Shown here: piece after piece, positions 45,316 to 55,545 of the stretch
Layout: the number at the start of each line of letters is the position of its first letter
Position numbering within the stretch: the first letter of the stretch is position 1
Program-made: the position numbers and the translations under genes
The notes under the pieces: generated by a model
The model's input: the letters and a program-made list of their open reading frames with translations, nothing else
Told to the model about the DNA's origin: nothing
Database searches by the model: none
Assembly (NCBI RefSeq): GCF_964355755.1
Contig: NC_092671.1
Location: 21,106,001-21,170,000, forward strand
Source: Antedon mediterranea
Lineage: Eukaryota > Echinodermata > Crinoidea > Comatulida > Antedonidae
Direction of reading: 5' to 3'
DNA length: 64,000 nt

Positions 45316-45415
45316 ATGAACAATAAGAACAGTAAGAGGCGCGGTAGTTACCTTTCCATCTATACCTTCCATGAGCTAACGTTAACCAATCCCATTGATA
45401 CTAAGTTGAATAGAG
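45316..45415 (+). CDS. possible first coding exon (2 of 4)
   Basis: ATG at 45316 opens 33 codons (MNNKNSKRRGSYLSIYTFHE…) to AGAG|GTAAGT after 45415, phase 1. Like exon 1 it starts MNNK. Its GC content is clearly above the flanking DNA. Confidence 0.25.
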
Positions 45416-45824
45416 GTAAGTTCATTATAATATTTAAAATATCTGTTTTGGATAATTAGTCCAATTTAGCTTAGATTAAGTACAGTAACCAAGCATTGCA
45501 ATCTAATAAATTACTCGAGAATCGTTTAATTTCAGAAACCATTTAGTAAGGAAAATTTATGCTTCTAAATAAATAATTGAAAACATAATTAAAACAAGCA
45601 CTTATTAACTACTCAGCCTTGTTGCTATGTTGATTTCATTCTTGAGTCATGTTTTTTTTCTGGTAATTTCATCGTAATCCCCTCGATGGTTATAAATAAT
45701 AGAAAAGAAAATAAAAGCCAATACTTATAATTAAGTCGTGAAATCGGTTTAGTTTCATGACTGAGTCTTAAATTTACCTTAATTGAGACGAATATATTGT
45801 TAGTAAATTATACGACGTTATTAA

Positions 45825-45885
45825 ATGAGAATCATTGTCGAAAAGCCGACCAAGAAAGAGTCTCGTTTAAAGTGGTTTGTCCATG
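45825..45885 (+). CDS. possible first coding exon (3 of 4)
   Basis: ATG at 45825 opens 20 codons (MRIIVEKPTKKESRLKW…) to CATG|GTAAAT after 45885, phase 1. The peptide is basic and the exon is GC-richer than its surroundings. Confidence 0.25.
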
Positions 45886-46049
45886 GTAAATATTAAACTA
45901 TATATTATTCCATCCTCTTTAATAAAACCATATATTCCTGTAATTTCAAGTTGAAAACAAACTCATAGAATCGAATTATCTTTTTTTCTATTAAAAAAAA
46001 CCAATAATAATTTCGGAATTTTTCTGGTTTGTTATTGTTATTATTTATA

Positions 46050-46297
46050 CTGGGCGACCTTTTCAATCAAAGACTGGTCTCCCAGAGGGCCCAGTTGGTG
46101 ATCAGTGGCTGTGATGTACTAATACACCGGGGTAACCCCCCTACTCGTCTCGAAAGATGTACTAGGCTATTTGAAGTGAACACAAGCTAGTTGTGTACAC
46201 TGGACCTACGGTTTATAGTCCTTATCCGAGAAGACTCGCCGATGTTATGGCTACGTAATTACGGTTCCACTGTCTTAACCACTCGGCCACTCACAGT
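46050..46297 (-). mobile_element. tRNA-derived SINE, copy 1
   Basis: On the minus strand it begins GTGAGTGGCCGAGTGGTTAA, a Ser/Leu-tRNA-like head with a polymerase III A-box (TGGCCGAGTGG). A body containing CCAGTGTACACA and TGTGTTCACTT follows, ending near GGGGGGTTACCCC and CCAACTGGGCCC. The body matches the SINE at 47345-47541. The B-box is degenerate here. Confidence 0.65.
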
Positions 46298-46467
46298 AAC
46301 ATCAAATAGTTTTACCAAAATAATAAATGAAAATCATATACCGTATATATAAACACAACAGGCATAGAACAAATTCTAAACCGCCCGATGATATACTGAA
46401 AATGTATTAATTAATTTGAAATTAAGGATAAGATGAGGAAATCTGTGAGAATGAGAAAAAGTCAAAC

Positions 46468-46515
46468 GAGATTTGAACCCGGAACCTTCTGCTTAACCGT
46501 TAGAGCACTGGTGGA
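46468..46515 (-). mobile_element. tRNA-like SINE fragment
   Basis: On the minus strand TGCTCTAACGGTTAAGCAG resembles a tRNA D-arm/A-box region and GGGTTCAAATCTC a T-arm/B-box. The two are too close for a complete tRNA and no acceptor stem can be formed, so this is a fragment of a tRNA-derived repeat. Confidence 0.5.
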
Positions 46516-46521
46516 GGTGTC

Positions 46522-46648
46522 GTTTAAACTCGATTGGATAGCGACTCTTTGACATTCTCGACGTGGTACGTAGTACGGGGTACGGCGTGCGTACAATTGA
46601 GGGACTCTATAGTGCTGTTCAAGAGTCGCTATCCAATCCAGTTTGAAC
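46522..46648. repeat. 30-bp inverted repeat with a 66-bp loop
   Basis: GTTTAAACTCGATTGGATAG (from 46522) with GCGACTCTTTGA is mirrored by TCAAGAGTCGC and TATCCAATCCAGTTTGAAC (to 46648), with two or three mismatches. It could be a tiny MITE. The distal arm resembles 55447-55470. From 46649 to 47344 no gene is seen. Confidence 0.7.
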
Positions 46649-47344
46649 AATATCATAAAAGCCTCAGGGGTGTACGGTATTATTACCGGTACTTATGTAT
46701 TGAAGATGTATAATATTTTTTAAGAATAATACAATAAAGTAATTGTAAAATTCATATGGTATTAGGTCTAACTTTGCACTAATTTGAGCACAGACGTTTT
46801 TTTAATTTCAATTTTTAAAAAGCATCAGGCCTGTAACATTTCGATTTAGGTCTACCAGACTTTACCGTAAACATTTTGCGCGCAATACTAAATCAAATGC
46901 TGATTTGGTTTATTACTCTATCCTATAAATATTAAGCCAGTTAACTCGCTAATCGTAAAAAGCTAACCACGTTATTTTACAATGTTAGTTTCACATAAAA
47001 CGACTGGCTTGATCATGATCAGTGAAAGCATGATCAACGGCGAATGTAAACCCGAGGAAACTTGCCCCAGAATCATTTTTACTTGAATTTGCAGACATTC
47101 TACAATTAAAATACTGAAGATTTATGTAAACCGACGTATTAAACACCATTTCTTGCGATTAAACACCGGATTTTCGTATTTATAAATTTTACGATTTACA
47201 ATGGCCTATAAATTGAATAATTGATGATCGAAAATATGATTGATAATTGAAATTTATGATACATGTTTTTGTTTTCAAAGAAAGAAAAATGGATGTACAT
47301 TTTTATTGTATTACAACTAATAAGGCATAACAACGAGGAATTAA

Positions 47345-47541
47345 TCACTGTCCTATCAGATAGGTGGTAATACCCCTAATACAAGGAATAATGAACTGGG
47401 TTCTTTAAAGTGCACACAGGTTATAACTGTGCACACTGGCCCACCAACAGAACTAGGAGCGAGTCGGCCTCGAACCCTTGTCGATATTTTTGGCTCTTTA
47501 GGTAGGCCTACGGTAAACGACGCCCCTGCCTTAACCACATT
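47345..47541 (-). mobile_element. tRNA-derived SINE, copy 2
   Basis: On the minus strand the head has TGTGGTTAAGGCAGGGGCG and a clear B-box GGGTTCGAGGCC (47466-47477). The body, CCAGTGTGCACA, TGTGTGCACTTTAAAGAACC and GGGGTATTACC, matches copy 1 at 46050-46297. Confidence 0.75.
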
Positions 47542-47719
47542 GATTCAGTTTCTTTAAAATTAGAAAATATATCGAAACGTCAAATTCTCAACATGTCTTT
47601 CGTCTTTTGTTTATTTTATGAACATTTGTAGTAATATGTTCAATCTAATTTAACCGTCTCATAAATAACATTAGGTACTTTCCACATCGACTATTTAAAA
47701 AATTTTTATTTGTATGATA

Positions 47720-47769
47720 TGCGCATGCGTTAGGCGACTGACACGCGTACCATATGACGTATGACGTCA
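47720..47769 (+). promoter_or_regulatory. NRF1-like and CRE-like sites upstream of an ATG
   Basis: TGCGCATGCG (47720-47729) fits an NRF1-type site and TGACGTCA (47762-47769) is a perfect CRE. They lie 70 and 28 bp upstream of the start codon at 47790. Such pairs are common in CpG-type core promoters. No TATA box. Confidence 0.35.
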
Positions 47770-47789
47770 TAGAAAAGTTTACCAAAATC

Positions 47790-47832
47790 ATGGCCGAGAA
47801 CGATCTTGCGATGATTTTCTGGGAATGTACCG
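47790..47832 (+). CDS. possible first coding exon (4 of 4)
   Basis: ATG at 47790 in a good context (AAATCATGGCC) opens 14 codons (MAENDLAMIFWECT) to ACCG|GTAGTA after 47832, phase 1 as in the three units upstream. It is the best candidate of the four because of the sites just upstream. No downstream exon has been identified. Confidence 0.3.
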
Positions 47833-47924
47833 GTAGTAAAGTGAACTTCAGTCAAATTATATTTGCAAACTGTGCGCTACTATAGAGATTCAATAACATT
47901 TTTTATTCAATAACTAACAGTAAC

Positions 47925-48190
47925 CCGTGCTGCCCAAGATATTTTCTGCCTTCATATGTGTTTATAAAATAAAAGCTCACTCTGATAAAAGTACTTTGAC
48001 AAATTATTAAAATAAAACAAATTGTAACTACTGCCATTTATTTGTTATACACTATCCCTTCACTTTAAAATATATGTAGGCTAAAAATAGTGGGATATGG
48101 AACTTTAGACTTTACTTTTGACTGTTCAGACTTTAGGAAAATAAAAGACGCTAAAGAAAAAATTGTGCTTTGTGAATTACATGTGCGCTT
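47925..48190 (+). repeat. dispersed repeat beginning AGTAACCCGTGCTGC
   Basis: Collinear with 51825-52085: AGTAACCCGTGCT, TCTGCCTT, GACAAATTATT, CCATTTATT, ACTTTGAAATAT-TGTA-GCTA and GGATATGG-ACTTT. Non-coding. Confidence 0.7.
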
Positions 48191-48349
48191 AAACACATAA
48201 CGAAAGTATAAAATGCCAAACTATATTATTTTTCGTGTTTTTCGTGGTGTATTAATTATTTGATTTATTGATTTTAACTTATCATCCGCTAAATCATACA
48301 GGAAATCGCAGTTCTTTCCATTCCATCTTACATACATGATACAGGTATC

Positions 48350-49135
48350 GCGGTTGCTGACGGTCCAGTTAAATGTTTAGGTATCAATTTTACACACGAT
48401 GGTAATGACATATTCCGCCTTAAGTATATGCAGAAACTATCTAGACTAAAGAATCAGCTTAAGTGGAGTGGACTGGGAGAGATCTCACAACGACAACGGT
48501 ATTGTTAAAATATTTGCTATTAGCCAGCTTGCATATTCCAAGTTCTCTCCAATCTTCCGGAAACATTTATTAAAAAAGTCCAAAATGCAATCTTTGATTT
48601 CGTCTGGAATGGCAAACCGGATAAGGCAGAAGGAATACAATGTACGCTAAAATTAACAAGTGGCTACTTAGGTTATGCATATTCAAAGTTTCGCATTGCT
48701 CTAAAAATGACCTGGATTAAAGGATATAAAAATGTGAATAACACTGGCTTTTGGAAAATGTTCTTTAATCAATTCTCTATTTGGAAAAGAACTCATCTTT
48801 CGTTGTAATTTACATATCAAAGATGTCACAAATGTTGATAACAATTTTATTAAATATATCTGTATTGGTTGGAGTAAGGCTACTTGCTTATGTAACTTCG
48901 GTAATCAAATTATCTGGAACAACACAAAAGAATAGACAATGTGAAGAGGGAATTACTTATATTAAAGATCTTTTCTTCCTAAGCATTATGATAATCATGA
49001 CATGTTTTTGAATAGATATAATGTTATTAATTTTCCTTTTATTACATTATATGGAATATTAAATAATAATAATAATAATAATAGTTCATTCTTATATAAC
49101 GCATATAAGCAAGCTCTCAATGCGCTGAACATTAT
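48350..49135 (+). pseudogene. Tx1/L1-like LINE ORF2, C-terminal region
   Basis: The plus strand reads VKCLGINFTHDGND, LKYMQKLSRLKNQLK, then after breaks FIKKVQNAIFDFVWNGKPD, YSKFRIALKMTWIKGYKN, NTGFWKMFFNQFSIW and GNQIIWNN. This is the region after the RT of Tx1/L1-type ORF2, also seen on the minus strand at 24670-25580. The downstream part (51200-51310) is separated by a CR1-like LINE. Several frame breaks. Confidence 0.7.
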
Positions 49136-49362
49136 TACCCCAGTCATTTTTTAGATCAAACACGTATGGAAACACACTCCCATAATGCAGCTAGTAATCA
49201 GCGCAAAGTTGTGTCTTGATCTAACCGGGTTCTCATTTATACACCTGGATGGAGAGAGGCAAACGTAAGTAGACACACTGCCCATACAATTAAGATGTCA
49301 CGTTTAATTTCCCTTTGTTAATTACCGATATTAGTAAACCTCCAATATATAGTATATAACAA

Positions 49363-51065
49363 ATGAGGCTTAAACTTCAATATCACGCCAGCAAATTTGA
49401 AACATATTTGAGACACCAATTCGTACATCTACCGAGGCCAAGATACAATACTTTCGAAGAGCATTTTCCTCAAATTTTCACTAACAAGAGATTGAATGAC
49501 AAGCCCTGGTTTACAACTAAATTAAGAAAATTAATTTTGAAACGCCAGGTGGCTTACCGAAATGGACAGGATATCCAGTGGAAAATCTTACGTTGTAAGG
49601 TACAGCAGGAAGTCAAACGAGCGAAGGCTTCATTCTATGAAAAGTCTATTGCTACCTTGAAAGGGAACCAACCTGGAAAATGGCACCGCAGTGTCCAGAA
49701 GCTCTGTAATATGAGGAAGAAATCAAGTCGTATTCCTGGCTCTGATGTTGACCCTATAAACACCGTTGAATGCATCAATAGCCATTTTGCACTTGTATGT
49801 AATCAGCTTCCGGCTTTGAATATCAACAAGCTACCAGCCTTCCTCCCAGCAAGTGAACCACCAGTTATACATGAATGGGAAGTTCGTAAGGCTTTGACTA
49901 AAGTGAACTGTAATAAATCAAGCCACCCAACAGACTTACCAATTAAAATAATTAAGGAATTTGCTATTGAACTTGCTAACCCGCTAACTAAATTATTTAA
50001 TACGTGTCTCAATGAGGGACACTTTCCACGTCAGTGGAAAACTGCTTCTATAGTTCCAGTTCCAAAACAAAACAAGATCCGCTCTTTTGATGATCTTCGT
50101 CCAATATTATTATAGATAAATTAATTAAACTTGGAGTTAGGTCATCCATTGTTTCCATCGTCTGCAGCTTTCTGTGTGAAAGAACTCATACTACCAAACT
50201 TGGCACGCACATTTCTTCCACCAAATCAATCTCTTGTGGAGTACCACAGGGAACCAAACTGGGACCTATACTCTTTTTGGTTCTAGTAAATGATGCTGCC
50301 ATTGAAAGTTGTAGACGTTGGAAATTTGTGGATGACCTGACTCTAGGGGAAGTAACCAAATGTGGTGCTTCCTCTAACTTACAAAGTGTCCTTAATAGTG
50401 TCAGTGAGTGGTGTGCATCTAATGATGTTCTACCAAAACCAGCTAAATGCCAAGTAATTGAATTTAACTTTTTAAAGCAACGGCAGCTTAATTTAGTTTA
50501 CACTATGGATAACTTTAATCTTCCAATAGTTAGTAAGTTAAAACTGCTTGGTGTAATAATCCAAAATGACCTCAAATGGGGTTCAAATGTTAATGATATA
50601 ACATCAAGAGCCTCACGTAGACTATTTTCACTATGTATCCTGAAAAGGTCTAGTGCACCAGTCAGTGATCTGGTTACAGTATTTACATCATATATCAGAC
50701 CTGTGCTGGAATATGCCTGCCAGGTTTGGCATTCATCATTAACTGTTCAGCAATCTAATTTAATAGAAAAAATTCAAAAACGGGCTTTGCGCATAATTTT
50801 GAGCCCACATTATGTTAGCTATGAATTAGCCTTAGAGCAAGTAGGTTTGCCTTCTTTAAAGTCCCGTAGAGAACAGATTCTTCTCAAGTTTGGCAAGAGT
50901 CTTTTAGAATCTACCAAATTTAGAAATATGTTACCAGCATATAAATCTGATAGGCATTCAAGATCGTTAAGGAGCAATACTAGTTCAAAGTTGGATTCTT
51001 GCAGATGTCGCACTGAAAGATATAGGCGGTCTACTATTCCACACTTAGCACGAATCCTTTAAGTT
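49363..51065 (+). pseudogene. CR1-like LINE inserted into the Tx1-like element, RT partly deleted
   Basis: The first frame (49363-50115, 250 codons) covers the linker after the endonuclease and the RT start: NDKPWFTTKLRKLI, HRSVQKLCNMRKKSS, VRKALTKVNCNKSSHPTDLP and FPRQWKTASIVPVPKQ. A deletion then removes the palm segment with the first catalytic Asp. The next part has CGVPQGTKLGPILFLVLVND, KFVDDLTLGE (YVDD-type box intact), LLGVIIQNDLKW, SYIRPVLEYACQVWHSSLT, IQKRALRIILSP and a C-terminal tail to the stop at 51060. A 3' UTR and an (AATA)n tail follow to 51192. Confidence 0.9.
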
Positions 51066-51192
51066 TAATGTTTAGTTTAGATCTTCTTTGATGTATTTTA
51101 TTTCTCAGTTGATTGTAATCCAACCTTTTCAGCTCTTGCTGCTGGTTGGAATTTGATGTTTTTATACCTTAATAAATAAATAAATAAATAAA
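51066..51192 (+). other. CR1-like LINE 3' UTR and (AATAA)n tail
   Basis: Short UTR ending CTTAATAAATAAATAAATAA. It marks the 3' insertion boundary at about 51192. The mirror-image (TTTA)n tail at 23119-23151 ends another copy. Confidence 0.75.
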
Positions 51193-51194
51193 TT

Positions 51195-51310
51195 TCAATC
51201 TCGCTTTTTGCACCTTAAATTGGGAACTAATAATAGGCTTGTACTTTTTGTCATTCAGAAATAGAGACATTAGAACACCTATTCTGGTCATGCAATGTAA
51301 CCTAACGATT
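51195..51310 (+). pseudogene. zf-RVT tail of the interrupted Tx1-like LINE
   Basis: SRFLHLKLGTNNRLCTFCH and ETLEHLFWSC match the Cys-rich zf-RVT segment (CxxC…HxxxxC) at the end of L1/Tx1-type ORF2. It is collinear with 48350-49135 if the CR1 insertion is removed. 51311-51764, after it, shows no feature. Confidence 0.65.
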
Positions 51311-51764
51311 TATTTTAGATTGTGACTATTCTTTGGAAGATAGTTTGTCCTTACCAAGGAGGAGTTGGTAAAATACAAGATACTTACAACCCAGTAATTT
51401 TTTTATGTACTATATGGTAAACAATATATTTTTAACGGTAAAGTGAACAATAAGAAACCAGTACATTAAGACAGTAATGTATTTTTCCAAAAAAATTAAA
51501 TTTACTTTAGAGGTTGAGATACATCTCATTAAAGAAGACTGCTTCCAAACCTCAGTGACCTATTTGTAAGATGTATGAACCAATGATAGACATCTGCCAT
51601 CAAATTAAGGTATTATTTTTGTTTACATAATATGTAACTTCTGTATGAGTATATAAGAGAAATTGAATAAATGAGGTGAAAAAAGTATTTGATACATTAG
51701 AGATAAAATGAAACAGTGGACAAAAATCGAATGAAAAACACATTGCTGCGGAAGTTGCAATTTT

Positions 51765-52300
51765 CTTTTGTATGGGAGATTTTTTACCTACTTGCTACTT
51801 TTGTAATTAAATTGTGGTCTACCAGTAACCCGTGCTCCGCACGGCTTGTCACGTCTGCCTTAATTCACATGGCATGATTAAGTGTCTGCGCATTCTTCCC
51901 GGCCCGTGACAAATTATTTAAAAAAACCGAACAAATTGTCAATAATACAATTCGGCCATTTATTTTGATATACACGGAGTAATTCCATTACTTTGAAATA
52001 TCTGTAAGCTACAAAATGAAAGCAATACTGGATATGGGACTTTGTGCTGTGTGAATATTAATATAGGGTGCGCCTCAGAAAGTGACAACGTGCATGAGAG
52101 GGACATGCACGTTGAAGTATGTTAATCAGTTGGCAGATTAAAGCAAATTAATGATACATTATTAATTGGTAAGTTATCAATTAAGATGTGAAGTATAGGA
52201 ATAATGAAATCAACACAACAAGTAGTCGAAATTAGATGCACTTTTTTTGTGTGTGAGGTTTTGTAACTTTTTGCTAGCTTTGGAATTACATTGTGGTCTA
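51765..52300 (+). repeat. dispersed repeat, second copy of 47925-48190, with flanking direct repeats
   Basis: 51825-52085 matches 47925-48190. The words TTTGTAA-TT—TTGCTA-TTT and TTACATTGTGGTCTA occur both before it (about 51765-51822) and after it (about 52240-52300), so it may lie inside a longer tandem or LTR-like unit. From 52301 to 53139 I see no gene. Confidence 0.55.
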
Positions 52301-53139
52301 GTTTTGATTTTTAGCTTTAATTAAGCGGTGATACTCGATAATAATTACATCTGTCGCGGATTCGAACTCGAACGTACTATTTTTTGGCGGCCCGGCATGG
52401 TATTTGTAGGTCCGGCCATGGTGGTACACAACATAAGAGGTTGCGTATTTTATACAGTGACGTAACATGTCAAATTACTGCTATTTTTGCCTTGTTTAAG
52501 TGTTTATCAGGAAAGTGATATAGCCTATCGTGTGCGGCCCCTCATCAGTGTGTCAAATGTGACGTAACATTCAGTTGTTTCAGGAGAAGATACGTAAAAT
52601 ACGCGAAAAATTTAGCATAATATATAGATAATGATGGTACAGTATTATTTGGATCAAGATTAGAAGTGGGTACTTGTCTCATCTTGACCCTTATTACAAT
52701 ACAATATAAAATAAAAAATAACAAAAAATTGAATTAAATGCAAATACAATTAGGCCTGTGTAATATATGTAATAAATTAATCATGGTAAAGGGACAAATA
52801 AAATGTGTTAATATGTTTCTTAAAAAAATGTAACAAAACAGATTGTTTTATATAATTTTCTAGTCTATTTCACAAATGCGGACCTGTGTAGCCTACTTCT
52901 TAAGTTGTAATCATGGGTTCCATCAACTGAATTGAATTGAATAGAGATTACAAGGTCAGATCCCAAGGCCATTACGTCATACGTTCACGGGCACATCAAC
53001 GTAATTTAAAGGTTCATATATCCATGGAGAAATAAGTCGACTATGAAACTAGATTCAAATTTGAAAGAAAATGTCAACAAAACAAGGAATGCGAAGAAAT
53101 GGTATGTATTGTCCTCTAAAATCTGAAATTGGTATTGAT

Positions 53140-53230
53140 ATCCTGAAAAATATATAATTATAGGTTACGTTATATACCTCTTTATTCAAATCTTTACCCA
53201 TGATCACGTCATCAAAATGAATGCAATAAT
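53140..53230 (+). repeat. short copy of the TGACGTCA-core repeat
   Basis: CTTTATTCAAATCTTTACCC and CACGTCATCAAAATGAA align with 1755-1805. The core is changed to TCACGTCA. Confidence 0.55.
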
Positions 53231-53509
53231 ATTGTTTATTTATAGAATTTTACAAAAATGATCATAGTTACGATACGTGTTTTATATTAGATGTATGATT
53301 GTATGTATATCCTTTATCGAAATTTGTATCTCTTTGTACCTGTTGTCTGGCGTGTTCTGTATAGGCCTAATATGGTGTATTGGTGTCCAAACTGACAGGC
53401 ATCCGCTTCTTTTGGTAAATTATAAATTGTGTCAATAGCCTAAATGTCGATACATTGCCCTGATATCTTACTATAATAATTAATAACAAATTACTATAAC
53501 AAAATACTC

Positions 53510-53600
53510 CGATCGAGATGAAACTTGGGTCTCACGGTCTTCAAACTTGGTGAGTGGATGAAGCCCGGCATAAGAAAGAAGGTCATGGTCAAATCTTAAC
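53510..53600 (+). repeat. decayed relative of the 42115-42360 repeat
   Basis: GATGAAACTTGGGTCTCACG, CTTCAAACTTGGTGAGTGG and AAGGTCATGGTCAAA follow the pattern of the AGGTCA-carrying repeat. 53231-53509 and 53601-53900 show nothing else apart from a polyadenylation signal used by the next feature. Confidence 0.4.
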
Positions 53601-53624
53601 ATTTTCAAATTGCTCCAATCGAGT

Positions 53625-53630
53625 TTTATT
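53625..53630 (-). terminator. possible polyadenylation signal
   Basis: AATAAA on the minus strand, about 270 bp downstream of the stop codon of the possible gene at 53901-55259. Confidence 0.3.
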
Positions 53631-53900
53631 TTCATAAACAATTAGGTCCTATTATCTAGTAAAAGTCAATTTTCTAGAAATAAAATAAAATACTGCTGTT
53701 CATGTATTCCGTTCCGTTTCTAACTATAATAATGCAACGGAATAGATTAAAACATTATTTATATAAGTTTAATATTACTTTCTTAACTAAGATTAATGGA
53801 CGGAAAAGACGGCATGGTACTAAAATGTTGGTGTTAAAAAATCCAATTACAGGCTTGAGTATAATGTCCACCGTTTTGCCTTGTGAAAAAGAGGTGTTTA

Positions 53901-55259
53901 CTAATCCATTCGTGGCATTGTAACTTGAAGTCCTGTAGCAATTGAAATGAGAATTATTAGAATAAAACGATAGATATTAAAGGAAACATGATTTGAACAT
54001 GACGATAAACATTGACTGTATTTTAGACGACACTTATTTTCATCCAAAAACAACAGAAAATCGAAAGAGAGCAAATTTAGCACAGTACTAATGAATACAT
54101 ATTTGTACCGTAGGAACAAGCAATTGTGTAAATCGAATTTTATAGGTGCTCTAGACCAATTACGTATTGTTTATATTTAATTTTATGTAATTAATTAATA
54201 ATCAAAGTATCAGCATTTTATTATTAATTGCCCATCATAGTTTCAAATATGAATTATAAACACGGGAACAAAACTAAACTGAATCACTGTGACTATACTG
54301 TTACCTTTATCATGTCATGTTTAAAAAAAATTAAAATAAAAGATAAAAATATAAATCAACAATTTTAAGTAAAAGAGAAATGTAATCGCAATTCCGGAAA
54401 AATAATAGTATTTTAAGCCGCATTTGTAACAATGTTTAATTTCAATTTAGGCCTAAGTATAATTTTTTGAAAATACAGATTAAGAGAAGTTGCAACTACT
54501 GTATTACCTATTTTCGTGACAACCAATTTGTAGAATCCCAGTAGTTTAGATTGCTTCGAAACAAGTAATTCCTTTTACCTAATGATAATTAATAATAATA
54601 ATAAATATATAAACACAATTAAAATTTTGTTGAAACTTATATGTTTTTATCCGGTGCACATTGCATTAAATTGTATATGTTGACTTACCAATATAATAAC
54701 ACAACTGATGACAAGCATGGGACATTGCCAAACATTCTGTTAAAATACAGACAATTATGTTTAATGCATAATGGGTAATTTGTTATGGGTGTATTTGTTG
54801 TGCACATAAATAATACTGTGTACAAAATGACAAAAGCGATCCGACATTACAATATAGGTATATTTTAAAAATATAATAAGAAACCGGTTGAACATTTAAA
54901 TATGATTTTGACGTAATATTAAGCATTATTCTTATTAAATCTTATTTCAACGAAAATACAATTGTTGTATTTCTTTTTCGTTCCAAGAGTGTACATACGT
55001 TTATATAAATGGAATAAAATATTAAATAATGGATAACTATATTTCATAACCACTGAATAGATAGAATTAACTAAAGATAATGACTGCATAATTTTGCATA
55101 TTTTTGATAGTAATGTATTTTTACAAAGTGAACCTTACCTTGTGTACAACACCTACTGTTGCAAAGGTCCGTCTTACATCTGGGTTCGCATGCATTTATT
55201 GATACAGCTATAAAACACAATAGCAATGAAATAAACAACGAATGTTTTATTACAAACAT
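53901..55259 (-). CDS. possible two-exon gene for a small secreted Cys-rich peptide
   Basis: Exon 1 (55259-55139) starts with an ATG, then a signal peptide: positive start (MFVIKHS), hydrophobic core LFISLLLCFIAV, small residues SINA. A Cys-rich stretch C-x3-C-x4-C-x3-C-C follows. The donor CACAAG|GTAAGG is near consensus, phase 1. About 1.2 kb downstream the acceptor CATTTCAATTGCTACAG| begins at 53932 and continues in phase to a stop at 53901-53903 after about ten residues. The mature peptide would be about 26 residues with five Cys. The short exon 2 lacks Cys, so the true second exon could be different (another Cys-containing minus frame lies near 54030). I do not know the function; signal peptide plus CC pattern would fit a secreted defence or signalling peptide. 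Confidence 0.45.
54120..55000. other. AT-rich DNA, probably intron of the minus gene
   Basis: No open frame, repeat or terminal-repeat structure stands out. If the gene model 53901-55259 is right, this is intronic. Confidence 0.4.
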
Positions 55260-55489
55260 TTTGATTTCTATACCGATCTTACTCTAACCAAATCTCAACC
55301 TGATCTGATATTCTCTATGCGCTCTCGGTTTCCACTAAAATAGACATAAGTTTGCGCATGTACGTATTGTCACCCGATTCTGCAGCTATCACTAGTTAGA
55401 GTATAACTGACTATCGAAAGTCATCTAAAAACGAATCTGGTTGTATTGAATCGAGTTTGAACAATACCACGAAAGTACCAGTATATCTG

Positions 55490-55545
55490 CATATCAAGCA
55501 GATGGGTTTGAGTTCGAATCTCGATTGTGGCGACCTTTTCTCATT
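55490..55545 (+). mobile_element. tRNA-like SINE fragment
   Basis: GAGTTCGAATCTCG is a B-box-like T-arm, preceded by ATATCAAGCAGATGGG. The flank at 55447-55470 resembles 46630-46655, so this is probably the same repeat family as 46468-46648. Confidence 0.45.

Noticed and set aside
46468-46515. A tRNA gene
   Set aside because: Only A-box-like and B-box-like parts are present, too close together, with no acceptor stem or anticodon arm. The pieces at 46050-46297, 47345-47541 and 55490-55545 are likewise SINE-type.
53041-53100. ATG-started frame ending at a GTATGT donor
   Set aside because: It leaves phase 2, unlike the four units at 45-48 kb, and its base composition does not differ from the flanks. 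It is compatible with chance.
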